From Terfezia claveryi (lineage: Eukaryota; Ascomycota; Pezizomycetes; Pezizales; Pezizaceae), in assembly GCA_015179025.1 (NCBI GenBank), contig WHUX01000123.1:62001-126000 (forward strand): a stretch of DNA of 64,000 nucleotides. Reading direction: 5' to 3'. Below the pieces are notes generated by a model. That model did no database searches. It worked only from the letters and a program-made list of their open reading frames with translations, and had not been told where the DNA came from. Positions 22,478-35,803 of the stretch are shown in pieces. The position numbers and the translations under genes are program-made. Numbering within the stretch: the first letter of the stretch is position 1; every line of letters starts with the position of its first letter.

Positions 22478-23577
22478 ATGAGATTGACCACCGACCTCAT
22501 AACCTCCTCCCTCTCCTACCTTAACCCCCTCAAGGAGCGAGAGCTAGATCTCCGAGGTGCGTACCCCAAAAGGACAGATACTACACTTGAATATATAAAG
22601 CGCACAGTTAAACGAACCAATTGCGTGGTGTTGCGGGAGGTGACATTCAGGGCATAAGATACCGGCTATTGAGAATCTTGGTGTTGCAAAAGTATTCACA
22701 AATTCCTTCCCCACTTCTGCCAACATCCACCCCACATGTACTAACGATCAACGCTCAGGACCACGATGCAATCGACTTTACCGATAATGATATTCAAATA
22801 CTGGGGAACTTCCCTCTCTCGCCCCGCCTAAGAACACTTCTTCTCGCCAGAAATAGGATTTTGGGGATAGTGTCTACGCTACCAAAGACAGTACCGAATC
22901 TTACAGTTCTGATAATGAACTCGAACTCGATTCAGGAGTTGGCGGATATAGACCCTCTGGCGGGGTGTGTGGGGTTGACACATTTGGTGTTGATGGATAA
23001 TCCGGTTACGAGGAAAGAGGTATGTTTCTTGTGCTACAAGTTTGTGTTACGAGGCGAGGGTGAAGGGGTGCAATTTTTTTTGGAGGGGCTATAGAGATAT
23101 CACTCTCGATAGATATACAAGGAAATTCTGCTGACAACCATCCTCACACACGCATAGCACTACCGACACTACGTCATCTGGCGCTGTCCATCAGTCCGCT
23201 TCCTCGACTACCAACGAGTAAAAGACATCGAGCGGAAAAATGCCACCGAGCTCTTTGGGACTATTGATGATCCTTCTCCCTTAGCCGCAAAGGTACGCGC
23301 GTGGCCACCCTCTTCCCTTCCTCATCTTCCCATACCGCCGGAATGACGGTGCTAATACCCCCAGATTATGGGCATCAAATCCCGCACCTTCGATCTCGGC
23401 CCCTCTATGTCCTCCCGCGAAAAGGAATTCACTACCCGCCTCACCGACGAGGAGCGGAAAATCCTCGAGGCTCGGATCAGAAATGCAAAGAGTCTGGATG
23501 AGGTTGCTCGTTTGGAGAAGGAATTGCGGGAGGGGATGTTGGTGATTGGGGGAGGAGGCGACGCAATGGAGGAATAG
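22478..23577 (+). CDS. LEA1: U2 snRNP component A' (Lea1)
   Basis: Exons 22478-22556, 22651-22691, 22759-23019, 23158-23292 and 23365-23577 give 242 residues with every phase closing. U2A' binds U2 snRNA stem-loop IV together with U2B'' in the spliceosome. The leucine-rich repeats are clear: DHDAIDFTDNDIQILGNFP, then LRTLLLARNRI, NLTVLIMNSNSIQEL and LTHLVLMDNPVTRKEHYRHY. The LRR cap VIWRCPSVRFLDYQRVKDIE and the helical tail (LTDEERKILEARIRNAKSLD) follow. The second exon is only 41 nt (HKIPAIENLG). It is supported because it restores the family's conserved N-terminal segment. Confidence 0.95.
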
Positions 23578-25749
23578 GCCCAGTATGGAAAGGATGTTGT
23601 GATTTTTGGTTGCGAGGTCCGATGTTGCGATGTGATAGCAAAGGGGACAATCTTGTGACGTGTGGTGGAATATTGGCTAAGAATCCACGGTAGCGCGGAA
23701 GGGAATCAACGTCGATGCTTGCCCGTTCATGGGTATAAAACGCCACTACCATACATCACAGCCACGAAAAAGCAGTGAACATGCATGCTCTATAAATATA
23801 TAAGCTCAGATATTTACACACTTTTTCTTATTCCATGATAGTCCATGATAGTAGTAAATGCTGAGGTGATGTCGCCTATAGACCTACTGCAGATCAATAC
23901 ATGTATAAATGTAAACCTAATCTGAAACCAGATCATCCTGATTAGGAATACTCTACTTGTGAATATAATTTGTTTTAGGGTACCTAATTCTTGCACATCG
24001 AGTTGCTTCCTAATTTCAATCTTACTGACCCTCGTTGTCTACAGCCCCGCTGGATCTGCATCATAATCTGCAGGAACAGTGCGCGCGAAACATTTAAAAT
24101 AAACAATATCCATACCTAGTAATTAATCGAAATCGATACAAGGTATCTCGGCTCCATCTTTTAACGCCGTCCCAGATCATATGCTTTAAGGGGTTAGTGA
24201 AGATCTTGTCCTATTTTAGTTTGTACTACAGCACGCCTAATATTTCCCAATTAGGTTATTGTGCAATATATCATCATACGTACATATATTGGCACGAGAC
24301 TACGGATACATATGTTGAAAGGTCTGCAAACCCACTTGGGCATGCTGATTGTTTCCTAATTTAAAAAAAAAGGAGGCCTTCTATATTTCTATAGGGCGTT
24401 GGAGAAAGAGACGTCGGTAGTATTGTGTTCGCCGAGCATAGATAGAAGTACAGTAGGTACTGTACGTAGGCAACTGTATAAGCATGCACTTGGTAAACAA
24501 CTTGAAGATTGGGCAGGGATTCCATGCACGTACGGTAGCGGTAGGGGTAAGGTGACCGGGTCGATAACGCAATGCATAATAGGCTATCAATCGTTTATAT
24601 TTTGGCAGCCGTTGTTGCTTTAGCGCTCTCTAAACGAATGCTCTCCATGTTCACTTTCCGACCGAAGTAAACTTGTAAATAGCCGATAAGATGCTTCTGT
24701 GGTTAGCCGAGACGCGAACGACCCTGTTGCATGTCGCCTATGGGCCCGGGCGGGCGGCCAAATTATATTTGCCGGCGTTTCTATAGTTTGGGCCCCATGA
24801 GAAAACTAAGGCGTTTATAACTTTGTCCTTGGAAAGAAAAACATATATTGCTGCCGAGGTATTATCCACTTAAGTACCCCATTTGGGTGCCAACCAGACT
24901 ACTCATTTGGTTGGCCTGGCCCGGGGAAGCGGGGTAGCGGGGGAGCCAAGTTTGGAATGTTCGAAGTGGGTTAATCATTTGCCACGCAAGTTACAACTAT
25001 ATTTTATATATTAGTTAGATTTGTTATATTATTATTGGGCAATTACGGTAGCGGAATGTAGGGACAAGAGAGGGATGGCCCATGATTATTATTGTAGGCT
25101 TTGGCACAACCTAAATTGTTGCTTGAATTGTGTGTTAACTTTTGCATCTTGTCGGGTCTACCGGTATGTAGAGCCCTAGGTAGAGCCCAGTGCCCAGCTG
25201 GGCTTCAGGAAGTATATTCCGTGCTAGGTTGCATTTCATTTCCTATCTTGGAGATACGGTAGCTGTCTCGTTCAGTCACCTGATGTTTCTTCCAAACATC
25301 GGTGCAAAGCTAAGCATTCGCTTCCAGTACCTTGTCTGGTAGTACAGTACCGGTATCGGGTAGGTAGCCAGCCGACGTCATGTCAAAGTTGCCCAGTTAA
25401 TTGATGCAAGGGACTTATGCATTCTAGCAGGGTTGCCATGGATACATAGTACTTGTATAACAATAATAATAGTCCCACTGCCAACTTCTAGAATTAAACT
25501 TATTGCTCGCAACGCCTCGAAGGGTGTTTGTTTGTTGTTGCTGAAGATTTATCATACCCGCCCTATGATCTTATAGGAGCTTCTTGATCTGTTTCTATTG
25601 TCTGGTTGTCAGCTTCGCCACGTGCCCAGGAAGCTGCTGCACCGAACTACTCAAACCCCCTTGCTTCAATCACAACCTCATTACTACATCAACATACTCT
25701 AACTTTCTGCTGAATCACTACAGCAAAGAGGCCCAGCCAGCATAACTAC
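23578..25749. other. Intergenic LEA1 - YVC1
   Basis: 2.17 kb, AT-rich, with no recognisable coding region. It holds one copy of the dispersed motif GTGCCAACCAGACTA (24887-24901). Short frames near 24381-24623 overlap each other on both strands and look like chance. The last 150 bp before YVC1 are the likely promoter and leader. Confidence 0.5.
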
Positions 25750-28700
25750 ATGTCAACTACATACCGCAGCATCAACCGGCCTCCATCGACCCAGACGGAG
25801 CCGAGTTCCCCCACCTTCGCACCTATTCTTGACCTCCCAGGCGACAATGAGACCTTCAGTGGTCTGGCAAGGTTCTTCATAGGATACTGTACCACCCCCA
25901 CCCAAGGATAGCAACCCACTTAAACTTTTTTTATTGGATATCTTTTTATTTCTAGCCGTGAGAAGCCAAGTGGTAGGACGCCGATCTTGCTAACTTTTAC
26001 TCCGGGGTCTAGTAATAGAGCATATCGAAGCTCCATATACCCTGCATCAGATCCAACTGCTTCCCGCTGTAGCTAGATTAGCAAATGCCCTGTCGCAGAA
26101 GCATAACCCAAGCACCGTTGCGGCGTTGTTGTAAGTTCATTCCTGCTCTCTTACTAGGGCATCTGCAGAGCGGAAGTGCGATAAATCACATGATAGAATA
26201 GTGCTGCGGAATGTGATATACCAATTGGTATTTCGTATGCTCATATGAACACAGATGGTGTCGAATAGACTTCGTCTCGCATACTGCGGAAGAAGACCGC
26301 CACGGGCTTAACAATGCTCGTGCGCTTGCGTGTGAAGTCGTGGCTATAGACTGCGTTAGCTTTCTCAGCGAGAATGACATAGTCCAATACCTAGGGTTTG
26401 GGGTCCCAGGGGGAATCGAAGGATCATCACACTCGGCAACGTCCGAATGGACGACCTTGCTCAACCGCAGCAACAGCAACAACCTGCATGGCGAACTTGA
26501 AGAGGGCGAGTTTGGAAATGCAGACGCAGACGCAGAAATTGCGGCTGCGTATAGTGGTCTAAACGCTCTCGAAATCGCAATTGTTGCGGAGGCAAAATAC
26601 TTTCTGTCACAAAAGTCGGTTCAGCGTGTTGTGGACGGAATGTGAGGATCCATTTGATTGCCCGCAACTGCTCCCACACTTGATCTTTGTCGGGCACTAT
26701 AGTTGATTAACAATTTGCTTTTTCTGCACGAGAATAGCTGGGAAGGTCGGATTGTGTTTTGGGAATCTCTGAACGTCACCGGGCGGAAGAAACCGCACCT
26801 CTATGATAGCAAGAGGTATGTATGCAATTCCAATCTAGACTGTTACAACCGCATGCAGCTTGGGGCTTTTTTGCTAACTAGGCGCGGCCAACCAGGAAGG
26901 CGGATCCTTACTCTAGACTCAGAGTTCCTAAATACCAGAAGGCTGTTGAAACCTGCTTTCTGGCCATGTTCGTGATGCTCTATTATGCCGTTTTGGTATG
27001 TTCTCAAGCTCGTAGATCTATGCATCTGAGATTAACTATGAATCTCTGACAACATTATTTTAAGCATTCTAGATAGAACGAAATCCGTACCGAATAACAG
27101 GAACGGAGACAGCCTTACTCCTCTTCTTTGTGGCATATGCAGTCGATGAATTCACTCAATGGGCAGATGCAGGTACTCTTATTTATGCATCTGATATATG
27201 GAGCTGGTTGGATATGTTTGTTATTCTGATTGGTCTTGCTTTCTTGATCTGTCGTAAGTGTCTGGTTTCGCTCCACTGTTTTAGTGATCTTTCGCTAATA
27301 ATGCGAGGTCCTCAGGTATCATTGGACTAGTCAAGGATAATGATGAAGTTGTTGACATGTCATTTGATATCCTATCCCTTGAGGCATTGGTTCTTATTCC
27401 AAGGTGGGAGTGTGATATCGACGATTGGGTGTTCTTGCTAATATAGTATTCCTGAAGGACTTTTTCTCTGCTAACATTGCATCCCTATTTTGGTATGTGT
27501 CAATCTTTTCATGAATATTCCCTGTTAGATCAACTAATATTAGCTAGGCGTCTTAATTCCATGTTTAAAGCAGATGACTAAAGACTTTTGCAAATTCATG
27601 ATTCTGGTATGGCATTACCGTAATCCTCGTTGGCCGGTTATCTCAAACTAGGTATCTAATTGCGGCTGTTCCAGGTCGTGCTTTTGTTCCTCGGCTTTCT
27701 TTCCACTTTCTCCATATTAGGCCGAGATAAGTTCTCAATGATGCAGATGGCAATGCTCATGACGCGGGTATGTCCATTAGACGCTGAAATTAAACGCTGC
27801 ATGCGCTAATTGATCTGTAGGTGTTCCTTGGTAGGCGGCTAAATCCCTTACCACCAACTGCCGGGCTAATCATCTAGGCGAAACCTCTCACGGCTTCGTA
27901 AGTGGATTGCCGCGAAGTGCGCTTGGGAGAGCTGCTTATCTAGTGTGACATGCACCTTAGGACACTATGGGAGAGGTGATTAAACCCCCATGAGCTGGCG
28001 TGTATCTTGCTATTTTGGCTAACTCCTTCTAAGATATCACCAATCCTCGGCCCCCCCCTCATGGTAGGATGTGACCATTCAGCTGCTGATTTTTATGCCA
28101 CATCTGCGGTGACTAATGCCGATCTGTAGCTGATCTTTATTATTCTTACGAACATTCTGCTCATCACATCATTGATTAGCTTGTTATCTAATAATTTGAC
28201 TACGGTAAGTACGCGCGGGAGCGCCTGACCTGCACATGGATAACGACGAAGCTAATCTGCGTCATCTGTGCAGATGATGAACAATGCTAGGTTTGTCCTG
28301 GAGTCTGGCGCCTCATTGAATGATCTTGTTGGCTAATATGGTGTTGTCAGGGAGGAGTACCTGTTTATGTCGTCTATCCCGTTTAATCCGAGTTTGCGCG
28401 GCTGTCGTTGCTGAATTTTAATAGGTACTCAACATTCATTATGGGCAGTGTCACAAGTAATCGGTTGACTTACTTTTACCCGCCGCTGGTAAGGAGAAAA
28501 GCCCTGCATTCAGCTGAAGCAGCTGTTGACTATGCTTGCAGAATTTGATTCCCCTTATTTTCCTGCGGCCTCTGCGCCTATTCCTGACTTCCACGCAGCT
28601 CAGAAGAATGCGGATCGCATTACTGAAGTTTACTCACTTTCCGCTCGTACGCACTCTGCATCTTTCCCTGCGCCTACATCTTGCTAACTCTCAAACCTAC

Positions 28701-28967
28701 CAGGTTGCCGCGATTGTTGCTTATGAGGGTGTGGCAACCAAGAATAGGACCAACCGTACTGGATGGGGACTCAAGCAGTTGGCTACTATCAACCGCAAGA
28801 ATCAGCAGCGTTTATTGGCTAGACCACCAGTGGCGCCCATTGGCGGATTCGCCCGAGCAGCGTCCGTTAGCCACGGTGTATCCGCAGCCGATAGGGAGAC
28901 TAGGCGAATGAGGGAAATAGTGGGGGAATTGAATCTGAAATTGGACGCGCTCTTGGCTAAACAGTAG
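25750..28967 (+). CDS. YVC1: TRP-like vacuolar cation channel (YVC1 family), 20 exons
   Basis: Proposed exons: 25750-25888, 26013-26130, 26255-26641, 26738-26819, 26882-26995, 27073-27253, 27316-27403, 27458-27492, 27548-27606, 27675-27767, 27821-27830, 27878-27897, 27961-27975, 28034-28063, 28130-28204, 28274-28290, 28351-28368, 28425-28488, 28542-28646 and 28704-28967. The sum is 1914 nt or 637 residues, and every phase closes. Yvc1 releases Ca2+ from the vacuole on osmotic shock. Family blocks read through the junctions: YLIEHIEAPYT, ALACEVVAIDC, DGIWEGRIVFWE, RLRVPKYQKAVE, then membrane helices TALLLFFVAYAVDEF and WSWLDMFVILIGLAFLI. The pore region reads VFLGETSHGFDTMGEISPIL, followed by GPPLMLIFIILTNILLITSL, ARBEEYLF-like AREEYLFMYST and LTYFYPPLNLIPLIFL. 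Exons of 10, 20, 15, 17 and 18 nt build the pore and pre-helix region. Individual edges (for example the GAAG acceptor before 27458) are less sure than the gene identity. Confidence 0.9.
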
Positions 28968-30988
28968 CATGCGAGGGTTATATAACAGGGGTTTGGAGGG
29001 GTTCCCCCTACCATATATAGAGTGTTTTTCATTTTTCTTTCGTATGCGATGTTGCAATATGTTGGACACAGGTCACAGGTTAGCGAGCCATCACATTTGG
29101 GTAGCCGCGCCTAAAACAGGGAAAGATATTGCTGTTGGCAATGCCTATCTCCAGCACCTTCGGGGATAATGTGCTGACGCTGCGCGTTAGTTGACGAGCT
29201 GTTGATCCTTGTCACCCGTCGGGAATGAGTGAAAACTTGCATGTGTCCTGCCCAAATAGGGCCCTGGCCTGGCGAATTGGATACGCGCGATCAAAGAACC
29301 TTCGGCGGGGAGCTTTAATTGGGAGAGGGGAGCCTCGTCGCCGTACTTTACCTCCAGATTCGCGCCTTCCAACTTAACATGTTTCGGGAGTTGCGTGAAA
29401 TAGCTTGTGTGATGAGGTTGATTTTATTTTGTATTGCATATTTCTGGGTGTTTTCCTCGTCTGCTCGTTAACAGCGCAGTGGGGAAAAATAGCAGCGGTG
29501 TGGGGCGCCGCATACTAGAGGCGCCGACCGTGAGGCTTGCAGACGAGAAACAATAACTGCATGTATCGTTTCAAGCGACTCGTCAGGGCCAAGTCTGTCA
29601 TCTTTTTGGTACCGCTGCTAGCCAGATTCTATTTCCGCTGCTGCTTCTTCATTTATTTTTTCCAGCAATTTACTGGGACTGAGTCTGCACAAAGATTTGG
29701 TACACGCGGGAGAGCAGGGGTGAGATCGAACTCGAAGGGGGGAAACGCAGCAGGGGGCCAACAATGGGTTTAATCGAGTCACGGTCTCTCGTCTTTTTTT
29801 GCTTCTGTGCAGGGTCAGGGCAGGACGGTAGGCATGGGCAAGGGTCCCAAGAGGTGCTGGGGTGAGGAGGAGAAGAACCCCCATCAACTCTGAGTTCGGG
29901 CAGCCCCATGTGCATGCCCTCGTGGCCATCGAGACGTCAATGTAAATTCTCGCCGCGGCTACACGCTTGCTTAGGCCTTTTTGAACCTTCTGCATATTGC
30001 GGTGAGGAAAAAAGGCGAGCAGTCAGAGTGGAACGGTAGGCCTGGCGAGCAAATAGCAAATGGGGAACACTGCTATCCAATGTCAGAGGTCTGTTTCTGG
30101 AGGGACTGCACGCCTTTTGGCCCATCTTGCGGGTGTCCAGCGGACTAGGTGGAATTGAAACACACATACCATTGTGTCATCGCGCCTCCAGTTCTCAAAT
30201 CAGAGAAGAAACAACTGGTGATTTTATCACGCTGCTGGATGTGGAGAGGCAATGTAAGGCTGCTTCTTTCCATACTGCCTTGCTCCAGGTTGTGATCTGG
30301 TACTGCTACTGCCAACCAGACTAAGGGTATCTGGAGCGGGTCAGTGTTCGCACAAGTTGTCATGGCCACTATTGTGCACACACGCTGCATGCACCATCCA
30401 TCTTCCCATCCCACCGCATCAGCGCAGCTTCTCACCGGATTACTGATTTCCTGTGGGGTTCATTTCAATTTCGATTCCCATGACGGTGCGCACAAGAGGA
30501 ATGGCCTCCCCACCTCATTACTATCCGCCCAGGTCAATCGGGCCAGGGGAGGTGAATGGCTTAAGACCCCCGTTTTCTTCCCTCACATCCTGACCATACC
30601 CACTATAATACATAAACGTTCATAGCTTACCCTCCATACACCTTATACCCTACCACCCCACCATACCCAATTATACCTCGTCTTACATTCACCGCACGGA
30701 GCGTATATTTATACATATACCCCCTCTCCCGTGGCGTTCTGAGGATCCTCGGCAACATAAATCATAATACAGCCCCATCTGCGAGTCTTGAAGGCATCTA
30801 ACCTCCCTAAAGCTACCCATTCCTTGATCTATATCCAACCTGGTCCTCACCGGCATACAGACCATACTATCAACCAGTCAAGTGCGTATCCGCTGCAGCA
30901 CTGTGCCCAAAATACGGTAGCACATCTTGAAGTTTGGCACATCATCACCATCCGCGGGTCCCGTACAAATTCGTACGTTTCGTCCAAC
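28968..30988. other. Intergenic YVC1 - C2H2 factor
   Basis: 2.0 kb probably serving as the promoter and long 5' leader of the zinc-finger gene. TATAATAC, TATATTTATACATATA and similar elements lie at 30600-30720. A copy of the dispersed motif TGCCAACCAGACTA is at 30310-30323. Frames on either strand (for example 29618-29995 minus) show no domain. Confidence 0.45.
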
Positions 30989-32112
30989 ATGTCTACAGAT
31001 CAATTCATAGGTTTAATGAATCAGTTCTCGCACGATTATTGTCAATCCCGCCCATACCCATCTCATCACAGCCACTCACTTGATATGGGTACTCCAGTCC
31101 CTTGGGGTACTGGTAGCTATGGAAAGCAGCAATCACAGCAACAACGGCTGCCACCTACACCACCCATGCACACTCATCTTGGAGATTATCATTATGGTTC
31201 CATCGAAGCTGATTACCGAGGCAATGAACTTTCGATAGCTCCAGTGCAGCATACTCCACTCTCTCCACCCGTCTCAGAAGGGTTCATGTCCCCAGATTTG
31301 ACGATCCAGGATACCCACCAGGCATGGTCACACCCCTATGGAATTGATTCTTCTCCATTATTGGGAATGAATGCCTACACCAGTAACATGGGAGCTATGC
31401 AAGAAGCTCAGCCCATTACAGGAGGCAAGAAGAAAATTATGGGGGGACTATTTCCGGACGTGTCTGTTGGACAGTCTCACCGTAAAAAGAGACGACTCAC
31501 CGAGCCTAGCGAGGCAAACTATCACTGCCAAATTTGCGGAAAGTACTTTTCTCGCGTATGGAATTACAATGCCCACCGAGAAACACACGACCCTAGCCGA
31601 CCGAAACCACACATTTGTACCCAGCCTAATTGCGAAAAAGCGTTTGTGAGGCGGACAGACCTTACCCGCCATGTACAGTGTGTAGGTTATTCACTGTTTA
31701 TTCAGGGAGTGCTGAGTCCAGTCACTGATCCTAAATTATCTAGGTCCACGCCAAAGATAAGAAATACAGATGTAGCATGTGCAATAACCGTTTTGCTCGA
31801 AAAGACACGCTCCGCAGGTATGTTCTTGTCCAACCTTTTGCACCCAGAATACCAATCAATTACTGACTTCATACGCACAGGCATGAAGATGACGGTTGTC
31901 CCAAGCGTATAGATATCCAATCGAGGACTGGCAAGGGAATCAATTCAATCGGCTGGACTTCATTGGCATTGCAGTGCCCTCCACCCCAAGAGTACTTCAC
32001 CTGCACTTACCCCAAGCCACAGAACCAGCAATATCAAATGTTTGACAACAGTGCATCTGCGTCTTTCCTTCCACCGTTATCTGTTGCTCTGAATGGCTCC
32101 CAGACACAGTAA
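30989..32112 (+). CDS. C2H2 zinc-finger transcription factor
   Basis: Exons 30989-31681, 31744-31817 and 31881-32112 give 332 residues. The start ATG at 30989 (MSTDQFIGLMN) is preferred over an in-frame ATG at 30788, because the extra 67 residues look like leader sequence. The N-terminal half is His/Gln/Pro-rich and low in complexity. A basic stretch (HRKKRRL, a likely nuclear localisation signal) precedes three fingers. Finger 1 is about residues 178-201 (CQICGKYFSRVWNYNAHRETH). Finger 2 is CTQPNCEKAFVRRTDLTRH with a long spacer. Finger 3 is CSMCNNRFARKDTLRRHEDDGC, where the last ligand is a Cys or the next residues. Both introns split the finger-coding region. DNA-binding regulator is a safe call, but the target pathway is unknown. 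Confidence 0.85.
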
Positions 32113-35100
32113 GGTGGCATGCTCATACTCTAACATCAACAATATTTCTTTTGGTACACTATACGAAGGTTTCCTTGCACAAAAATAATCTCACAAGATC
32201 GGGCATCTTCCTATATCTGACATGGTTTCCTTATCACGACCTGGCGACATTAACTTTCCTATGCACACAGACTTTGGGTCCTTGTATTATCTGGAATTCT
32301 GAATTTAGTATTAATTGTTGGGATGAATAGTCGTGGTACTAGAACAATGGTTTAAAATACTAGGCAAGGGGGAAGCAATTTCAACTGGGTGGTTACAGGT
32401 TGTTGGATTACTGCTTTATGGTCAACGGAGTTTAGGGGCGTAAAAACAATGGGTTCATGTGTCTTCCGTTGCATCATTTTCCTTGCCATTAGATCTTACT
32501 TTTTTGGTGTATTTTTAATTTCCCTTTTCGCTTCACGATGGCCAGGGTCTATGACTGAGGAGCAACGCTGGTCTGCGTACACAATCATCCATTAATCATG
32601 GGAGTTCATCCCAAAACTATAGGGCAGTTTCATTGGGTGGAGTCTTTTTTTTGGTTTGTGAAGTTTTTTTTGTCTCAGAGTAGAGTCTTCTTAGCGTGCC
32701 GTCTGCGGGAGTGCGCGGATCTGAATCTGAGGATTTTAGTGTCCGCGGCCAGATGTGATGAGATTCACTTTAGCTCAGTCTGCAGGGTAGCTGGTCTTAG
32801 CATACAATAGCATAATACTATGTACATAACTTTCGTTGGGGTCTACTTTAGTCTCCCTCATTTCGCGTACGCGAACGTCCTTTCGGGGTGGTCGTACAGA
32901 ACAGATGAATTTTGCACCATAATCTCTCGATCGCACGGGAGGCGGGAGGCGGAGAGAGGAGAGGGTATTCAGTGCACGTGTCGCCTTTTTTTATTTTTAT
33001 TTATTTATTTATTTTTCCCCTTCTCTCTTTCTGAATGCGGCAACTGCGAAAATGCAAACAACAAACTTGCGATAGGGAGATGAGCCAGCCTAGTCTGGGG
33101 ATAATTCTAGCCTTGAAATAATTAGCGTAAACGATTAGAACATTTGTTTTAGGGTAGGTACGGTACCTAGCCCTCGGAACAATATTACATATACATAAGT
33201 ACACCGATATTGAGTCTCAGCCTCGGTGTTTGGGTCTGAGTCATTTGAAATTATGTCAGTTGCAAAAACCCAGTGCATAACGGTTATGAACCTAGGTATG
33301 TACTTACCTACACGTACCAACGGTTGCAAAGATTTATCCCTAATATTTATTGCATATTATACTTAAGTGACTTTATAACGAACTAGTTTGATAATTACAA
33401 TATGAATTTCGCAATTCAATTGAACAAAGTGTCCAATTAACGCTTTTCGGTGAAAGCACCTCCACCCCCCCGGGGGGAACTGTGAAGCGATAGGAAACTC
33501 GGATGTCATCTAGGTATGGTTCAGGAGAAGTAGCCCAAATACACACAACTACCGCCGGAAAATCTAGCGAGATACCTAGATCCCCTTGTCTTTGCATAAG
33601 AATTGGGCAGCGGATCTAATGTCGCGTTTATGCGGGTATGATTTCGACCCTAGATTAGGGGGGTGGAACCTGGCTTGGGTTCATGACTACCAAACCCAAC
33701 GCCCCTTGGCGAAACCAACAGGATATTGCTGAATCTCTTTGAATTTATGGAAGTGAGGCTCTGGAGATAATCATTCCTGCATCATCAATACTATTGGCTG
33801 CAATGGGAGAGACAGATTCATTTTCGGACTTAGACGAGGTGTAGTACCAGTTTGTGTCACCACCAATTGGCCAAATTTTCCACGGCCGCCAGGATGTCGT
33901 TGTATCAGAACCAGCTAGAATTTTCGCTAGCAAAGCCGAACGGTTACCTCGTGACCGGTCGCTTCTGAGACAGAGGTATGTTTTCTTATAGCTTACCCCC
34001 GTAAATATATAGGCAGGTTCGCTTCTTCAGAGGTCGTTGTGCCAACCAGACTAGTTCGCTTCTATGAAATAAAGATACATTATCAGTTTCAATGGTCAGA
34101 TAACCTGTGGATTATGTAACTGGGTTCTGTACGGAAGCTTCGGGTCTTTCATTTATAGATGATCTAGGTACTGTACTGTACTGTGTAAGTATATTCCTTA
34201 CTGAAGGTAAACAAAACCCCTCCATGTAAGTTCGGAGGACTATGTATTTGGAACCTCAACTTAACGAAATAGCACACACATGATATGTAACATTACTAGT
34301 AAACGTTACTTAGGTATCGTTGACCGTTAGCTGAGGTTGAGGCTATGCTTACCGGGTTCTCCCCTGCATATATGGAGGCTCAAACCTAGGCAGCCGGATT
34401 TCTTCAGGATTCTGCAGCGAATATCCTATTAGAATTCTGACTAGCTTTAACATAATTTTAGCTGGGCTGCTGCAGATGAGCATATTTGAACGTTGACGAC
34501 ACACGATGGTGTAGGAAAATAAATTATAATACATGTCTCACTTTTCATAGAGACATAGGTAAATAGGCATGCTATCGAGCTACACGTGGGTTTAACTGTG
34601 CTTCCTAAATAGGTATTATGGATCCGTGGAGGAGTTGCCCCATGAGTGTCTATACTTCTGCCGTACTTGGCGTAAATATCAATTTAGACGCTGTAACCCC
34701 GTAGTTACCCCGCAAGGTAATTAAGTACCGAGGGTGTTGTGCCAACCAGACTACAATTAAGCGTAACCTTAAGATTCAATTATAACCGCAACCTTCCCCC
34801 AACTTGTATTGCAACTCTACTTCCCGTGAATCAGCTCGTTATTTGAAAAACTCTGGCTGCAAGTATCAAGGATTTCGAAGAAAACGATCACCAGAGCCGG
34901 CTATCTCGTCTAACACAGCAGTACATTTTTTTTGAAACTGGGCGCTGACCAGTCTTGGATGAACTCATAATTAAACAGTTTCATGTCAACTGCAAGGCCG
35001 GCCGAAGGGGTTATCATGCGCCGCTCTCGCTGTATATGTATTTCGCTACAGGTGTTAATCCCGCATGAGGCGAACTATAAGCTTTCCGAGGCCGGGAATT

Positions 35101-35803
35101 TCAGTGCCATGTGCTCACTGTTTAAGTACCACTCTATATGAATGGTTCCCAATCGGCTTTCAGCATGGGTGGGTATATACATTCATGTTCCTGGGACGAG
35201 CGTCTGAGAACAGATAATAAAATTCCGAACGCCCAGGCAAAACCCCAGTGCTAGCATGTACCTGTAGTTATAATCAAATGTTATATGCATATGATAACCG
35301 ATCACGTTAATAGCTATCGATATAGCTTTGATAATCAGACTTCCATTACCCATAGAGATAGTATGCATACTACTGTACCTGCTGATGGAAAAGCAGCAGA
35401 TTTATTTTAGCCATGGCGTGCGCACATAGCACACTCAGTGACTCAGACAATCCGCAATGTACTGTACATAGTATTTAGATAGGGGCTCACCATGTGTGAT
35501 ACACTTCAGGTGGGCAAGGTTACCCTGCAGCATAACGTCACTCGACACAACTGGGGAAATTTGAAGTACTGACCATAACGGGAGTACACAACAAACTACG
35601 ATGTCTATCAGGACGATATGTGGCTGGGCCAGGAGCCTATTACATATACGTACGGGCCATATTCTGCTAGTTAGTCTTAGAGACCTATACCTAACGCCGT
35701 GAGCTATACGCGTACGTGAATTGCAAGAGATGTCCAATCTGAAATTATCAATGGGCCAGTGAATATTTTTTATTTTTTATTTAAATACTTGTTACTCTTA
35801 TTC

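Noticed and set aside
25956..25972. A 17-nt extra exon near the start of YVC1
   Set aside because: It cannot be closed in frame with the next exon, while skipping it joins GY to LIEHIEAPYT perfectly.
29618..29995. 125-codon minus-strand frame between YVC1 and the zinc-finger gene
   Set aside because: No domain, overlapping frames on both strands and no splice-joined extension; treated as chance.
34036..34753. The two identical 18-mers as LTRs of one element
   Set aside because: Similarity stops at the 18-mers; flanks differ and no retroelement coding sequence lies between them.
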